Shown piece by piece: positions 20,601 to 35,600 of a stretch of DNA of 64,000 nt; the stretch's first letter is position 1; each line of letters opens with the position of its first letter. The DNA lies in contig NZ_FOLW01000001.1 of assembly GCF_900112475.1 (NCBI RefSeq), positions 496,001 to 560,000 on the forward strand. The letters are read 5' to 3'. Under the pieces are notes generated by a model. That model worked only from the letters and a program-made list of their open reading frames with translations. It searched no databases and was not told where the DNA came from. The position numbers and the translations under genes were made by a program. This DNA is from Pragia fontium DSM 5563 = ATCC 49100 (GTDB lineage: Bacteria; Pseudomonadota; Gammaproteobacteria; Enterobacterales; Enterobacteriaceae).

Positions 20601-23600
20601 AATGATGGCAGCATCGGTAACGTTCAGCGTTGCTCCCGCAGGCAGTTCGGCCGCCAGCGCCACAATAACTGCCCCCGAGATGCCAGGCTTATGCACCATA
20701 CTGGCGATTTCACTATCGCGGATAACAAATGCCAGGTTAGTGTCCTGAGAGGTATTCAGGCTGCCCTGCCAAACGTTACTGCCGCCGTGCACCCAGTTAA
20801 TCACCGCGCCTAAATTAGCGGTTAATGGTGCCGTTAACGGTGTGCCATCGGCCAGATACACCATTGGCATACCCGGCTGTTGGTCACTGAGTTTACGTAT
20901 CAGCAATAAACGTCCGCTGTCGTCATAACGATAAATGGTGGTCTGTATGTCACGCTGAGCATTCGGATGAATAATCCGGATAATACGCCCGGCGCTATCA
21001 CGTTGAATATCGATGCGATCGCGCAGATTGCCACCGACCAATGCAATACCCGCATCGGAAACCAGCCAATCAACCCCATCGCTGAAAGTGATGCGCGTAA
21101 TACGGCCTAAACGATCCAGTTCATAACGGCTACCGTCTGGCCCGGTTAACGTATAGCAAACCGGTACCCATGGCAGGCCAGAGACCTGATCGTAAAGGGC
21201 ATCGCCCATTAACATCAGCGGCTGATTGATATCGGCAGCTTGACCATGTGCCGCCAGTTGCCAGCCGCGATCGGTACTAAAATGAGCAGCCCAAACAATC
21301 GGCGCGCCCGGCTTAGTGCTAATGCGTTCACTGACCGCATTCAGAGTAAAGCTGAGGTGATGGCTACCGCTGGCAGGATCCGCCAGAACCGCCGGAATAA
21401 CCAACCAGACCCGAGCACCATCACGCCAGGCCGCAGTTGCCCCTGAAGGCAACGTCGCCTGTTGGTCGCTGCTTAATCCAATATTCAACCAAGGGAGCGC
21501 CCAGTTACCGAAGTCGCCACCAACTTTACCGGCTTCATTATCCCATTGACGTCCCAGTGCGACACTGTGTCCACCTAGGCTTACCAGTGCATCGATTTGC
21601 GTTATCGTACGTAGCGATTTATTGGCGCTGTCAATAATGATCAGCGTCTCGATTTCGCTGGTTCGATCCATCAGATCCCAAGCGGTGAAGCGCAACTGAT
21701 ACACCCCGTTACGCCACTGACGAGGATCCAACTCGGCGAGTGACAAAATCTGATCGATATCATGAGCAACGTACTCTTGCTGCGCCAAGGTATACCACTG
21801 ATTGCTGCCGGCAATGGCGATTTGTAGCCGCCATCCCATCAGCTGTTGTTCACTTATTCTCACCATTAACGGCGTTAGCTGATCCAAGGTAAACGGTACA
21901 CCGTTCGGCTCTAACAGGTTGTGCCAGGCAATAATTGGTGCCTGATTGTCCTGCGGATCGCGTACCCGCAACATATGGGTCGCGGTACTACTAAAGCCAT
22001 CACAATCGACTGCCGTCACCCGCAGCGTCATAATTCCGGCTTCGGACGGCGTTAAATGGAGTCTTCCGGCACTGTCTATCACCACATTCTGCCATTCGTC
22101 ACTGTCACCGTAACGCATTTGTACCGTGAGGCTATCAATAGCGTTCCAACCTTCAGCCCGAGCGGTAATCACCACTTTCTGCCCCGGCAATACTGGCGTA
22201 TCCGGTGTGGCATTAATCAAAATGCTCGGTGCATTTTCCGTCACATCCGCCACCACGCGCAGCACAAAGTTGCGCCGCGTCGTATCGTAACCGTCGGAAA
22301 CTTCAACGGTGACCACATGGTCGTCGATCTGTCCCGGCCCCGGCGTCCATACCAAGCGCTGCTGCGCCCGATCGTATCGTGCTCCCTCCGGTAAATGAGG
22401 GAAACTGACGCTTAATGCCTGAGTCTGTTCCTCGCCATCCGGATCGATGGCGTTAATACCCCGTTGTTCACCGCCGCCTAACGTTACCGGCAACTCAAAA
22501 GTATCCCCAACCACACGGGCAAAGTTGTTGACGGTCACCAATGGTGCACGGTTAACGTCGAACACCCGAACCTGAACCCGTTGGAAGCTCTCCGCTTCAC
22601 CATCTGTGACCCGGAAGGTAAAGATAAAGGCACGATCGATGCCGTTCGTGTTATCAACCACGTCAAAATCTGGCGTCCATTCGAAATAACCGCTGGAACC
22701 ATCGAAATACACTCCCTGAGGCGTGTTTTCGTCATACACCAGATTCATCATTAAGGCATCCAGATCCGCATCTATCGCCCGTAGGGTAAAGCTCAGGGTT
22801 TCCCCTTCATTAATCAACTGTAGTGGTACCGGCAAAATGCGCGGTGGCTGATTAACATTGGCAACGGCAATGTCCAATGTGCGAGTGAAGCTGGCAGCCC
22901 CATCGCTACAGGTTACGGTTAACCCCCAATGTCCCGGCGTGCCGGTGTTGCTGTCCTGCGCAGCCAGCATATCTGGCGTCCAACTCAGCACGGCCCGATC
23001 GCCGTTCTCCGTCGGCGTTAATTTCATACCGCGCGGCAAGTTACCAATGCTCCACGTCAGCACGTCACCGTCCCGATCGTGACCAAACAGGGTGATATCC
23101 AGCGGCTGTCCTTCCGCCGCAGCAATATTCACCACATCATCCTGACCCGGATCGTTCAGCGGTTGGCCGTCCACTTCCATGCCCAACAGTTCTGGCGCCG
23201 TATTAGTGGTACGCACCACAATACGCAGAGTATGACGTACCTCATTCGGCACTGGGTTTTCTGGAATAGCATGACCGGCATCTGCTGGCGGCAGTCCACT
23301 ATCGGTGACCACCAGCGTCATATCATAGCTACCGCTGGTACCGCTGCCCGGCGTCCAGCGTAGCGTTGCATGACCATACTGCACCGCTGGCGTGAGCGTC
23401 GCCCCCGTTGGTAAACCTTCACAACGCCAATTTAGTGCATCCTGATCGGCATCGGTTGCCAGCAACGCAATCGACAGCGGTTGATTCTCCAGCGCAACCA
23501 CCTGTTTTGGCGCTATCAGCACTGGTGCCTCAGTCAAGCTCACCACCGTCAGAACAAAACTCTTGCTCTCTGTCAGTATCTGATGAACGTTGCCGTCACC

Positions 23601-26600
23601 GTTATCACTGGCGGTAACGGTAATCGTATAATCGCCGCGATCGCCATCCCCCGGCATGAAACGCAGCACCCCACCGGCTACCCCATCAGCCGACGGTGGA
23701 TTAGCCGTATATTGAGCGAAAGATGGCAAGCCACTGAAGGTTAATTCAATCGGATTACCGTCGGCATCCGTGGCCGAGATCGGCACCTCCAACACCTCGC
23801 CTTTATTCACAAACGCGTTGCTAATATCGGCAAGTTGCGGTGGACGGTTAGCGTTTTCAACTTCAATCGCGACAGTTAAATGACTGGTGGCCGGTATACC
23901 GGTACCATCACCATCATCGGTAGCAGTGACCTGAATACGGTAACTGCCCGCCTGTGAATAGCTCGGTGTCCAAACAATCTCAATAGCGTCTTCATCAAAC
24001 ACCGCGCCTTCCGGCAAGCCATCTACCGTATATTGTACCGTTGGTGCAGTAACCTCATCACCAACCAGCCCCGCTTCCGGGTTAATCCGGGCAGGTGGTT
24101 CATAATTCGGATTATCCGGGTCGAAGGCAAAGACGCTAATACGCAACGGTTGCCCTTCCAGCACGCGCCAGGTCGACATCGGTTCAAAGATCGGCGCACC
24201 GTTGGCGTTAGCCACATTAAGCTGTAGCTCTTGCTTCACCGTGTTGTATGTCACGCTGCCATCCAGCGCGGTCCAAACGGCCTTCAGAATAATCGGTACG
24301 TTATAGCTGCCGTGCTGATTAAAGCCCGGTGTCCATTCAAACCAACCGGTATCGGCATTCAGCAAGGCACCGCCCGGCAACCAAGTGGTGATATATTCCA
24401 GCTTAACCGAAGCTCCCCGAGGCTGAACCAAACCACCGGACACACTGCCATTCAGTTGCAAGGTAAAGCGTTCGCCTTCCCGCAACTGTTGTTCACCCAA
24501 CAGGATTAGCTGAGGTTTAGGATAGGCTTGAGTAACGGTGATGATAATGCGCTTGCTGACGGTAGATTTACCATCGCTGACGGTCACAATAATGTCATCA
24601 TAAACACCGGCCTGTTCGTAGTCCGGCGTCCAACTCAATATCCGCGACTCGGCATCAAATACCGCCCCGGCAGGCAGATTGCGCGCAATTAAGGTCAGGA
24701 TATCGCCATCTTCGTCGGTTACCATTACTGGAACCGTCAGCGACTCGCCTTCAGCTACTTGATATTCAGGCACAAGATACATATCCGGTGCATGATTACC
24801 GTCTTCTACCTCAAGTGTATAAGTACGATAGTCCGCACCACTGCGGCTGTCCTGAACTCTCACCAATATCTCAATGGCACTGTTAGCATTTTCATCCGGC
24901 GTCCAACTTAAGGTTGCCCGGTTGTAATACCCCTCTTCTCCCGTTTCAACCGTCTCTGATGGTGTCAGAGTTAGACCGGTTGGCGCCTGAAGTAGCTGCC
25001 ACCAGAAGATGGTACCGTCGGCATCAATAGCCTCGATTTCCGCACTCCAGGACTCACCGACTTTAGCCTTCGGTAAGGTAAAGACTTCCCCAGGTTGTGG
25101 ATAATCAACACCAGGTACTGTTAATAGTGGCAGTTGGTTATCCTGAGGCATTGCGTAAACGCCGTGTCCCAGATTCGCCTTCACTAGCGCCGTTAAACCG
25201 TCCCGAGTGGTGAAGTTTTCTGCCGGTACCACCGTAACGGTAATATCGCTGAGCGTTACGCCAACCCTTAACTTACCACCCAACAGGGCAATGGCTGAGC
25301 TAAGATCCAGCACCCACAAACCATGACGATCACCATCTCCCAGAACTGCGTCAAGTACGCCACCGCTAAAATAACGCCCCGGATCCAGCAATAGCATCAA
25401 CGGTCCATTCAGATCGTCAGTACCAATATTGGTGACGCTAACGTCATAGCTGACTGCGCCAGTAGCCCGATCGCCACGGGTGTTAGAGAACGCCAGCTGT
25501 AGCTGACTGCTCATATCATTTAGCGCGGTGAAGCTGCTAATCCAGCTATGCTCCATCATCATGCCAATCTCACTGCACAGGTTGCGGCATACCTCAAGCT
25601 GCCATTGCCCCGCTCGTAATCCGCTAACCGTTAACCAGGCCGTACGCGTCTCGGCATCCCAGGTCACTTTATCTGGATTGATCACCAAGGTTTCATCATC
25701 AGAGTCCTGAGTCAGAACGTAGTTCTGTTCATTGAACACGCTACCTTCATCATCTTGCCCTTGCCACATCGGCTGATCGAATACCACGCTGATGCTGCGC
25801 ATTGGTAGAGGAACCAGCGCTCCGTCAGCAACGCTAACCGCAATCACTTTCGGTGGACGTGCCCGGGCTATCTCATCTACATGACCGGTTTGCGCCACCA
25901 GAATGCGCCCATCGGCGGTCACAATAACCGACTCACCGCGAGTTCCACCGGTTGCCAGCGGTAATACCCGTCGACTAGCCAGTTCAACCATCCAAAGCGA
26001 TGCCTGATGTGGAGTCTTATCATCATAACGATGGGTCGAACGCTGCTTCAGATTACTGGAGGCTAACATCACACCAGCCAGCTCACTGTTTTCAGCACCA
26101 AAGGCGATACTGTCAATTACCCCATTGAGGCGATATTCCAACTCAGCACGCCCCATATGACGACCGCTCATTGGGAAACTCACAATATCGGTAGTTGCAT
26201 TCGCAGCTGCGCTGCTAATCTCTGAACCACTCCATTTTACGCCCCACAGCCGACCGTCTGGCGCAAAGGCCAGATCGCCAACCCGTAGATTGCTAAAGTG
26301 ACGCCAGCGTTGATCTTCAGGATTAAAGATTTCAACTCCGTTACCCGATGACAGGTAAATCTCACCGCTCTGCGGATGAATCGCCAGCGCATGGGTCAGT
26401 GGTTCATCCCCCGGACCGGTGATACGTTGAATAATCGCTCCGCTGTTGATATCAACCAGCAGCAGTTCAGCACCGGTCATCACCCACAGCTGTTCCAACC
26501 GATCGATGGCCATATCAATAACCGGCACATCAAGGGTAAATAGTGGCTTGGTATTGCGACCCCCTTTTTGACCGAAATGATAAATTTCATTACGCCGTAT

Positions 26601-29600
26601 ACCGGCGCTTAACAGCAAGCTACCGTCGGTGAGTTCAATCAGCCCTTGAGCACCCAGATCGCCGTCGCTATAGCTAAAGCCTTGGGCAAAACTACGTAGT
26701 GCGAACGGTGCCAGCACGGTTTGCAAATCGCCAGCCTGACTGCTGACCACCGTTCCCGGCAGATAATCATTCGCTTGTTCGAACAGCGAGTTAGCCGGAT
26801 AGCTGCGATCCGGCGTTGCCAGCGGCATTTCTGCACTTTGCTCCAACGATGGCAGTACTCCAAGCTCCTCCATAGCCTGCTGACGAGCGCCGTCATCAGG
26901 CAATACTGCCTGAGCCACGTTAACCCTCTCGCGGTTACCGGCCATATCGGTGGCGACCGCCAAAAACTCATAGCGTTTACCGGCTTCACCAATAAACTGC
27001 GCCTGTGTGATTTGAGGATCTTGCTGTCCAAGCCAAATTTGGAAATCACCGCCGTCTTCGGCAACATAAATAGTTACCGAACGCACACCGCTGGCGTCAT
27101 CTTCGGCTTTCCAACCGATATCAAACGTTGGCAGACCCTGCTGATTATTGCCCAGCTCGGTCACGGCCAGCACGGTTTGCGGTGCCTGTGCATCTAACTT
27201 CAGCATTGAAGCGCTACTTTCAATCGGTGGCATCTCATCGAAAATCACGCGGGCAGACGTGGTAATATCCGCTCCGGTATCCGCGCCAACTGCCGCAACA
27301 ATGCTGTAGCTCACCAATCCTTGTCTTAGCTGGGCATCACTACCCACCAGCGCCAACAGTCCTCGGTTCATATCACGTAAGACTTCCCCGGTATCCGGGC
27401 TTATCGCCTGCAACAACCAGGTCGCAATACGACCATCCAGATCCAGACCGGCACTAACCCGCAGGACAAACCCCTTATTGGCGGTAAAGTCAAAGTCACC
27501 CTGGAAATTGCCTCTACCGGCTGGGATATGCACATTAATATCCCCAACTTTGATATCTCCCAGACGGAACGACCGCAGATCAAGATTATCGTCCAGTTGA
27601 GTCACAATACGAATTTCACCCACCGACGATTCACCGGTGTTACTGAAAGCAAGGGTATAAGGTAATGCCGTATCAGACGGCACATAGCGGTTACCATCTT
27701 CGGCAATGACCGCCTGAGGTGGCTGCACACTGATAGCAATCGTGGTATCTCCATCCTGCAGCGTTTTCAGTTGCAGATACTGCAACAGGTTCAGCGCCTG
27801 CGCATCCACCGGACGGAACTGACTATCTAAGCGGCCAATATGGCGCAGATACTCTAGTTCGGTCAGATTACCGGCGAAAATATTGAAGTTAATAAAGTGG
27901 GTTTTCTGGCTAGCGTTCTGGTTGAATCTATCCCGATCGGCCATGGCAGGAACAGGTATCGAGACGCTGTTACTCTCATCATCAGTACGCGTTTCGTAGT
28001 ATTCAATTTCTGCTATAGCCCCTTGAGGATCGCCCTCATACCGGGCGGTATCGCCATACCACATCTGAACCTGACTAAAGAAGCCAAGAATATCAGCCTG
28101 CGTGCGATAAATTTCATTGCCTTTCGCTAACAGAATACCGCTGGCTAATGTAGCATTCAGGCTCACCACCAGCGGATTGTTACGAATTGGTGGTGCTTCA
28201 TCAAGCGGACGCAATAACCCTGCCGCCTCCAATGCACCAAGCCATCCTGCGTTCCACTGTGCTTCATCTGCCGCCAGCGTTGATAGCGCAACCGGTGCCT
28301 CTTCGTCATTCAGAATCGCCGTGCGCAGTTTCTGCGCATGAGCTATCTGGTCGACAATAAACTCTGCCCGGGTTAACGGCGTTGCCGCAGCAACAATGTT
28401 CAAGCGGAAAGGTATCGCCAACATTTCCAGTTTAGTCAGATGTTCTTCCGGATCGGAAGACAGGAATTTCTGCGTCAGCCCTTTAGACAGTTTATCCAGA
28501 TCCTGTACGCCGCGGTCTAACACGCCCTGTTCACGCCATTCCGGGTGCAGCATGTAAAGTGCATGACGCAGCCCTTCAAAGTCGTAATTGACCCATTCGT
28601 TCAGCCCTGGCCAAGTCTGCACATTAAAGCTCATGCCGACAAAACCGCCTGCCTGCACATCAAATGCATAGCCGGGAGCCAAATTATAACCGTCAAGATT
28701 CTGCGTACCGTCCAAACTGGCCCATGGAATGTCATGACGTAGCGTACCGTCGGTCGGCGTCTCCCCATAGATCCGCGTATTTCCGGCCTGATCCAAGGTG
28801 ATGCCTGCCGGTTGACCGGCCACATTGCTACCGAAAACGGCATACGGCAACGCTAAGTCCTGCAGTAAATATTGACTGTAACCCAGCTCAGGAATACCAA
28901 ACTCAAAGCGAACGTAAGGGGTATCCAGATTGGTCAGGCTTTGCAGAGAAATGCTGTAAACGCCATTAGCGCCCGGCGTCAAGGTATAGTCACCGCCTAA
29001 TCCGATGGTGACGTCCACTTCAACACCGCGTTCCACTAAATAACGCTGCGCTTCTACGACTCGCTCACCGTTTGGATTGATCACCACCACATCGTAAAGC
29101 CCCATAGGGAATTTACGCAGATCAAACACCGCTCGAATATGAGTGGCATCCAGCACCTGCCAGCGCTCAGGTTCAGCCTCAAACACATTAGGACGAGACA
29201 GTTTCACCAGCGCCCCGGCGCTGAAACGGGCACCGTGGATATCCAGCGTCACCCAACGATGCTGCTCAGTACCGATCCCACCGTGATCCGGCGTGACTTT
29301 GGTAACCGTTAACGGCAGGAGTTCCGCCAGTAACACGATCGGCATATCCGGTTCGCCATGGCGAGAACGCACCAATACGTAATAAACCCCGGCTTTCGTG
29401 GTTGTAATTAACGCTTGCTGATTCGCCGACAGTGGCTCGCTATAAGCGGCGTCAAACGCCGAGCTAGTCGGGGTATCGTCATAACGGATATAGACTTCAT
29501 TACTGCCATTTTTCCCTTGAGCACTGAGGCTAACCCGTAGCGTTTCACCCGCCGGAACGGTCACTTTGTATAACCGTTCCTGACCGGCGCTCAGGGTACT

Positions 29601-32600
29601 CGACAATGGATAATCCAGCGGCAACTCCGGTACGATGACCTGTAGGGTGGAGCTGGAAGCAAAGAAGTTATTGGCCTCACCCGGCGCGATAATCAGCCCC
29701 TCTTCGGTGTAAATAATCGGCCCTTCGTAAACCTCATTATAAATATCCGGACGGGCGATAATGCGCCAGAATCCATCTTTTAGCGGAGGTAAACGCACAC
29801 TGAGGCTGTTACTGTAAGCCTGATTAGCATTGAGATCGCCAATATGAGCCACTTTACCCAGTTGAATATCGCTTAAATCCCAATCGGTATCCTGCGACAG
29901 GTAGAAGGCATCCGTCCAACGACCATAAGCAGTATTAATCGAATCATTGATAACCCGGAAGTTAATGTCGATCGTATCGCCAATCTCTGCCCGAGATGGC
30001 ATGGTAACTTCGGTTACCTGAAGATCTGCCGGTGGCGCGACTTCTATCAGTAGTGGCTGGGTTGCCGCCAGCGCGTTGTTTTGCTCATTGCCAAACTCTC
30101 GCACCCGACCAAACTCACCGCTTCCCAAGGTATAGGCCGGATCGGTAATCACGAAGACGTACCACGGCCCTTCCAGATCGTTAGGTACTTTGAAAGTCAC
30201 CGTCTGGTCATAGCTGGCATTCTGAGCTAAGCCGTTCCGATGTTCGTGATATCCCAAATAGCGATCTTTTCTCACGTCAAGGAAACGGTCTTTGGACAGA
30301 TAAACCGCATCGAACCAAACGGACTGTTTGACCGGCGTACTACCACCACGATTAACCACGCGGTAATCAATAGTAACCAGCTGACCAGCCAGAACCCGTT
30401 GCGGAATGCTAACGGATTCAACCTGTAAGTCCGGTGGAACGGCTAATGTAATCGGTAACGGAATGGAGGCAACGTTATTCCCCTCATCCTGAAACTCCTG
30501 CACACTGCCGGTCTGGGCGGTAATAATGGACAGCCCTACCAGTCCGTCACGAATAGTGCTCGGTGCCGAGTTATACGGGTTATAACCAAAGGCAGTATCG
30601 GTTTTGACAAACAGCGTGAAATCACCGCCAATGGATTCCGGCAGCATAAACGTCGCGGATTGGGTATAAGACGCTTGTGGCTGTAAATAGTCCGCTAGCC
30701 CAACCTGTTTGATTTTGGTTTTAACTTCAAACTCAGTACCGCGATCCACCAGCGGGTAGTCACCGGCATCCAGCGCCGCATCGCGCGACAAATAGACACC
30801 ATCCAACCATCCTTTGGTTCGCGTAGCACGGGTTCCGCGGTTGGTGACGGTCCAGGTTGCGGTGATGGTCTCACCGGAAGAAGGCTGTGGATTAGACACC
30901 GTAATCTGGTCTATCTGTAAATCCGGTTCACGGTAATGAATATTCAACGTCGCGCTGGCGCGGTTATTATTGTTACTTAAACCTTCATAAACCGTACCGA
31001 GATTACTCTTATCACCGGCATAGTAGATCAAGGCGCTGGCATTATCCCCCTGCGACAGCTCGCCTTTGGCCTGTTCAGCTGAATCACGTCGATCGCCATA
31101 GGCGGCACTGTCGGTCACCACATAGATGTAATACTGCCCATCCGCGCCGGCAGGCAAGGCAAACTCGGCACTCGCAGTGTAGCTGGCCTGTGCTGCCAGC
31201 CCCTCAATATTAGCGTGAGCTAACGTTCCCAACAGCGTTACTCGGCTAGGGATATAGGTCGGATCGGTACTAATATAAACCGCATCCAACCAGTTCCGCG
31301 TGCCGGACCAGACGTCAGCGCCAAAGTTGGTTACCGTCCAGGTTATTGGCGTCAATTCCCCAGAGAAGTTCTCTGGCTCAACCACAATCTTGGTCACCCG
31401 CAGATCCGATGGCTGTGCAGTGACCACTGAAATAGCAGCGCCGCTATTATTGGTTTCGTCCGTTTCGCCAATCTGATTGAACGTGTCACAGACCACCACT
31501 AAATAACGTCCCTCAACCGATGGGGCTAATGGCAGCGTTTCGGTAACGGTGTAGGATTCACCGGTTCCCAGCTCGCGAGATTGAGCAAAGTAACCCAAAA
31601 ACCAACGTTTCTTGGCATCTTTTAAATCCGGTGTATCACTCAGATAAACCGCATCACTCCACGTGCCACTGAGCGGATTTGCACCGTTTTCCACGGTATA
31701 GCTGAAGGTATAATCGCCACCCGAAAACTGTTCGGGCGGCGCAACAACGCGAGTGACCGACAGATCGGACAGCGTTTTCACGATACCCAGCACCTTCATT
31801 GAACGGGCTTTGTAGTTATTATTGTCAAACTGAGTAGGATCGTCAGGGTTGATATTCACCGCTAACGTATCTTCCAGAATCACATCGTAACTATCGCTCC
31901 AGACGGTAATAAAGTACTCACCGCTATAGGTATTTTTCGGAACGGTGACCTGCACCTGATTCAGATAATCTTCACCGACCGCCAAATGCCCAACGTGTTT
32001 AAAGCTACCTAACAACACATCGCCTTTACCCGCTCCCGGCCGCCGTTTATCGCGCGCCAGCCAGACGGTATCCGTCCAGGAATCCAGTGTCGTTGATAGC
32101 CCACGAGTTGGAGCGCTGCCTAAATTACTCACTCGATAACCCACATCAATAACCGTGCCGTGCACCACCTGATCCGGCGCTACAACATCACTGGTGACCA
32201 GATCGCTGAAAGGTATCGGTTCGATATAGATGCGTATTGCTTTGTTATTGTTATTTTCATTCGGGTATTCATCAACGTTATTGTTGCCATCGGTCATCAC
32301 GATCAGATAGGCATCACCGCGGAAACGGATCGGAATATCGATCATCGCCGTTTCATTAGAATAAGACCTACTTGGCTCCAGCGCCGAAGCATTACCAAAC
32401 TGACCCACAAGTTGGTCGCTAGCGCTTAATGTTCCGTCCAATGACAGGAATACCTTATCCGTCCACTGACCATTAGCCGGCATCGAGCCCATATTACTGA
32501 TGGTATATTTAATGCCGACGCGGGTACCTGCTGTCACTTTTTGCGGTGCTTCAATGGCGGTAACGCGTAAGTCTGGACGCGCTTTCAGTCTGATAGTGGT

Positions 32601-35600
32601 AATAACGTCAGCAATGCCTTCGTTATTATCACGAGCGCTACCGTGCTCATATACCGCTCGATTGGCGTTAGTAATAACCTTAATACGGTACAGACCTTCC
32701 AGCTTGGCTGGCAGACGCAACGGTTCAGTGCGCGTATAGTGGACACCTGGCTCCAGAGGGCGATCGTAAGTAAACTCGCCCAATAGCATGGCACTCTGAG
32801 CGGTGTTTAGCGGCTCCAACCACACTTTATCGGTCCACAAGCCTTTAGCGGCGATCTGTCCCTGATTGAGCACTTGCCAGCCCACGTCTATCAGTGAGCC
32901 TTCCTGCGTCTCCTCCGGTGCCGTCACTTTACTGACGCTAAGATCGGCACTTGGAGACAAGACAACGGATACCGCAATAGACGCGGTATTGTTATGGGTG
33001 AAAATAAACTCAAACGGACCACCGGTACGCACATTCAGGAAGAATTCCCCTTCCAGCCCCTGTGGTAAGGTGATATTCACCGTTTGCGTATAACCATCGT
33101 TCACCGCCAGTTGACCGAGGTGCGCTCTGGCGGTAAATCTGGCTACCACGCCACTGCCATCCGCCTGACGGCTTAACCACAAACTGTCATTCCAGGCGCC
33201 GATATTAGTAATACCAATACCTTTATTGACCACTCGCCAAGTCAGTTGCAGTTCCCCACCGCTAATCGGCGTGCCGGTAAAGGCCATTGAGCTTACCTGT
33301 AGGTCAGCATAAGGCATGGGCATCACGTCAATATCATGTTCGCAACGCGCTACATTGTTGGCTTTTAAGTCGTGTTCAAACACTTCATTTTTGGCATCGG
33401 TAACCACAAATAGCTTATAACGTGCGGTTGTGCCCGGCGGTAAGAGGATATTTTCATTACGCTGGTATGACTCACCGACGGCCAGACCACCTTCGTGACG
33501 GTATTCCCCCACCACGCGGTCGTCCCAATTGCCTAACGTATCGTCCTGCGACAAGATCACACGGTCAACCCATCCGGCGCTACCGGCAGCGGCATTTCCC
33601 TTATTGTTCACCGTCCAGACCACGTTGAGCGTGGCCGGATCGGCAATCAGCTGTCTGGATGCGCTATCAATCTTCACCGCCAGATCCGCATGCGGCGTCA
33701 GATTAATGGTTAATTCAACGCGTTTATTGTTGTTATCCCGTACTCGCTCGGTCACTCGCCGGTTCACATCACACATTAATAACAGTTGATATTCACCGTT
33801 ATAGGCGAGAGGAATATCGATGTCGGCGCTTGCCTGATAGCTCTCCCCGGCTTTCATACCGGTCGGATGTTCAACTTCTGCGACTTTTCGCTGTACGCCA
33901 TCTTTGACCAGATACAGAGCATCGTGCCAGCCAACGTCTACATTACCGCCCTGATTCCCCACCGTCCAGGACACGTGCAACGTCTCACCGGACTGAATAA
34001 CTGATTCGGCCTGCAATGCCTCAATATAAAGATCGGTCCAGGCAACCTTCACGGCTTCCTCTGACGTGCCCCAGTTATTATCCTCGCCATCGCGTTCGTA
34101 GATGTTATCTTGACTGTCGGTGAGCACGACCCAACGATATTCTCCTTCATCGAACCAGCTCGGTAAGCGGAAGCTAATACTGCGTTCAGCGCTGGCGCCG
34201 GATGCCAGCATATTGCTGTTCAGAATGGTGGCGACTTGGTACTGGTAACTGCCATTTCCAGGCTGAATATAAATCCGGTCGCGCCAGGCGGTCTTGGTGT
34301 CGCCATCCCCCTGATTATGCGCGGTATAGGTTACCGTTACTTGCTCTCCCGGACGTAGAATTGAAGGCCCCTTCACCTCGCTAACGGTGAGGTCAGGGGT
34401 TTTTGATAACTCAACCCGTAGTTTAGTCTCGCTAACGCGCACATTATTGGCGGTATTGCCCTCTTCATCGACAGAACGGACATGATCCACATTCACAATG
34501 AAGTAGAAATCGCCGGTTAAGTCACGCGGTAGGGTTAGGGTTGTTTGCCCAGTGTAGGTTTCGTTCGGCCCCAAATAGCCTGAATGCACCACAGTACCGG
34601 ACCAAATAATATCGCGAGAATCACTTAACTTATCACTACGGGACAGCACCACCCAATCGTTCCACAACGCCATATTGGTGGTGGCATTACCTTCGTTGCG
34701 CACTTGCCAAGTGATGGTAATCGCCTCATCACTGAGCGCGTTCTCCGGCCCGTTTACCGCGATGGCATTCAGGTCGGTGTACCCTTTAATGAGCTCGATA
34801 GGCTGTGCCGCTGAGACATTATCCCCGTGGGTATCCTGCTCGCCGCTTTCCATATCGACATCGGTCTTCACCGCCAAATAGTAATGACCGGCTGCAATGG
34901 CTGGCAGACGTACCGTTAGTTGCTGCTGATAGCTTTCACCCGGTAACAGCGGCCCGGAACAACGCACCGAACCAAGCACCACATCGTCCGCGTTGCCGAT
35001 GGTTCCATCACGACTGAAAACAACCCGATCGGTCCAGTCATGTTTCGTCCCGGCCTCGCCCTGATTGCTCACCGTCCACGTGAGCGTCACCTTCTCACCG
35101 GAAATACCGGAATCAGGCAGAGTTACCTCATCAATACGTAAATCCGCATAGCTGGATTTCTTGGCGTGAATCTGAATTTCGGCCCGGTTGTTGTCTTCCG
35201 CATCGCCAGTAAGATTGGTTTCAAACAACACGCCGAAACCGGCTGAGTTTTGATCGGTCGTCACCGCAATCTTAATGTCACCACGGCCTTTGATGCCATC
35301 CGGCAAACGGAAGGTAAAGCTGCGTGGGCGGAACTCACCCGGCAGTATTGCCCCCAGAATCTGACCATCGACCAGCGCCAACGGATCGTAAACCAATACC
35401 GTATCCAGTAAGGCCTTATTCTCGGTGATATTAGTCACCACAATCCGATCGGTAAAACCAATACCGGTGGCGCTGGTTCCCAGGTTCCAGTCCTGCCAAT
35501 TGATGGTGATCAAATCCCCGGCATGAATGTCTTGAGTCGCCACCTGTAGCGCTCGCACCACCATATCCGGGCCTACGTCATAGGTTAATTCCTGAATATT

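Noticed and set aside
20850-21140. RHS/YD-repeat toxin core in the giant protein
   Set aside because: Only a few YD-like strands (YRYDDSGRLLLIRKL) are present, with no shell-sized array and no C-terminal RHS motif.
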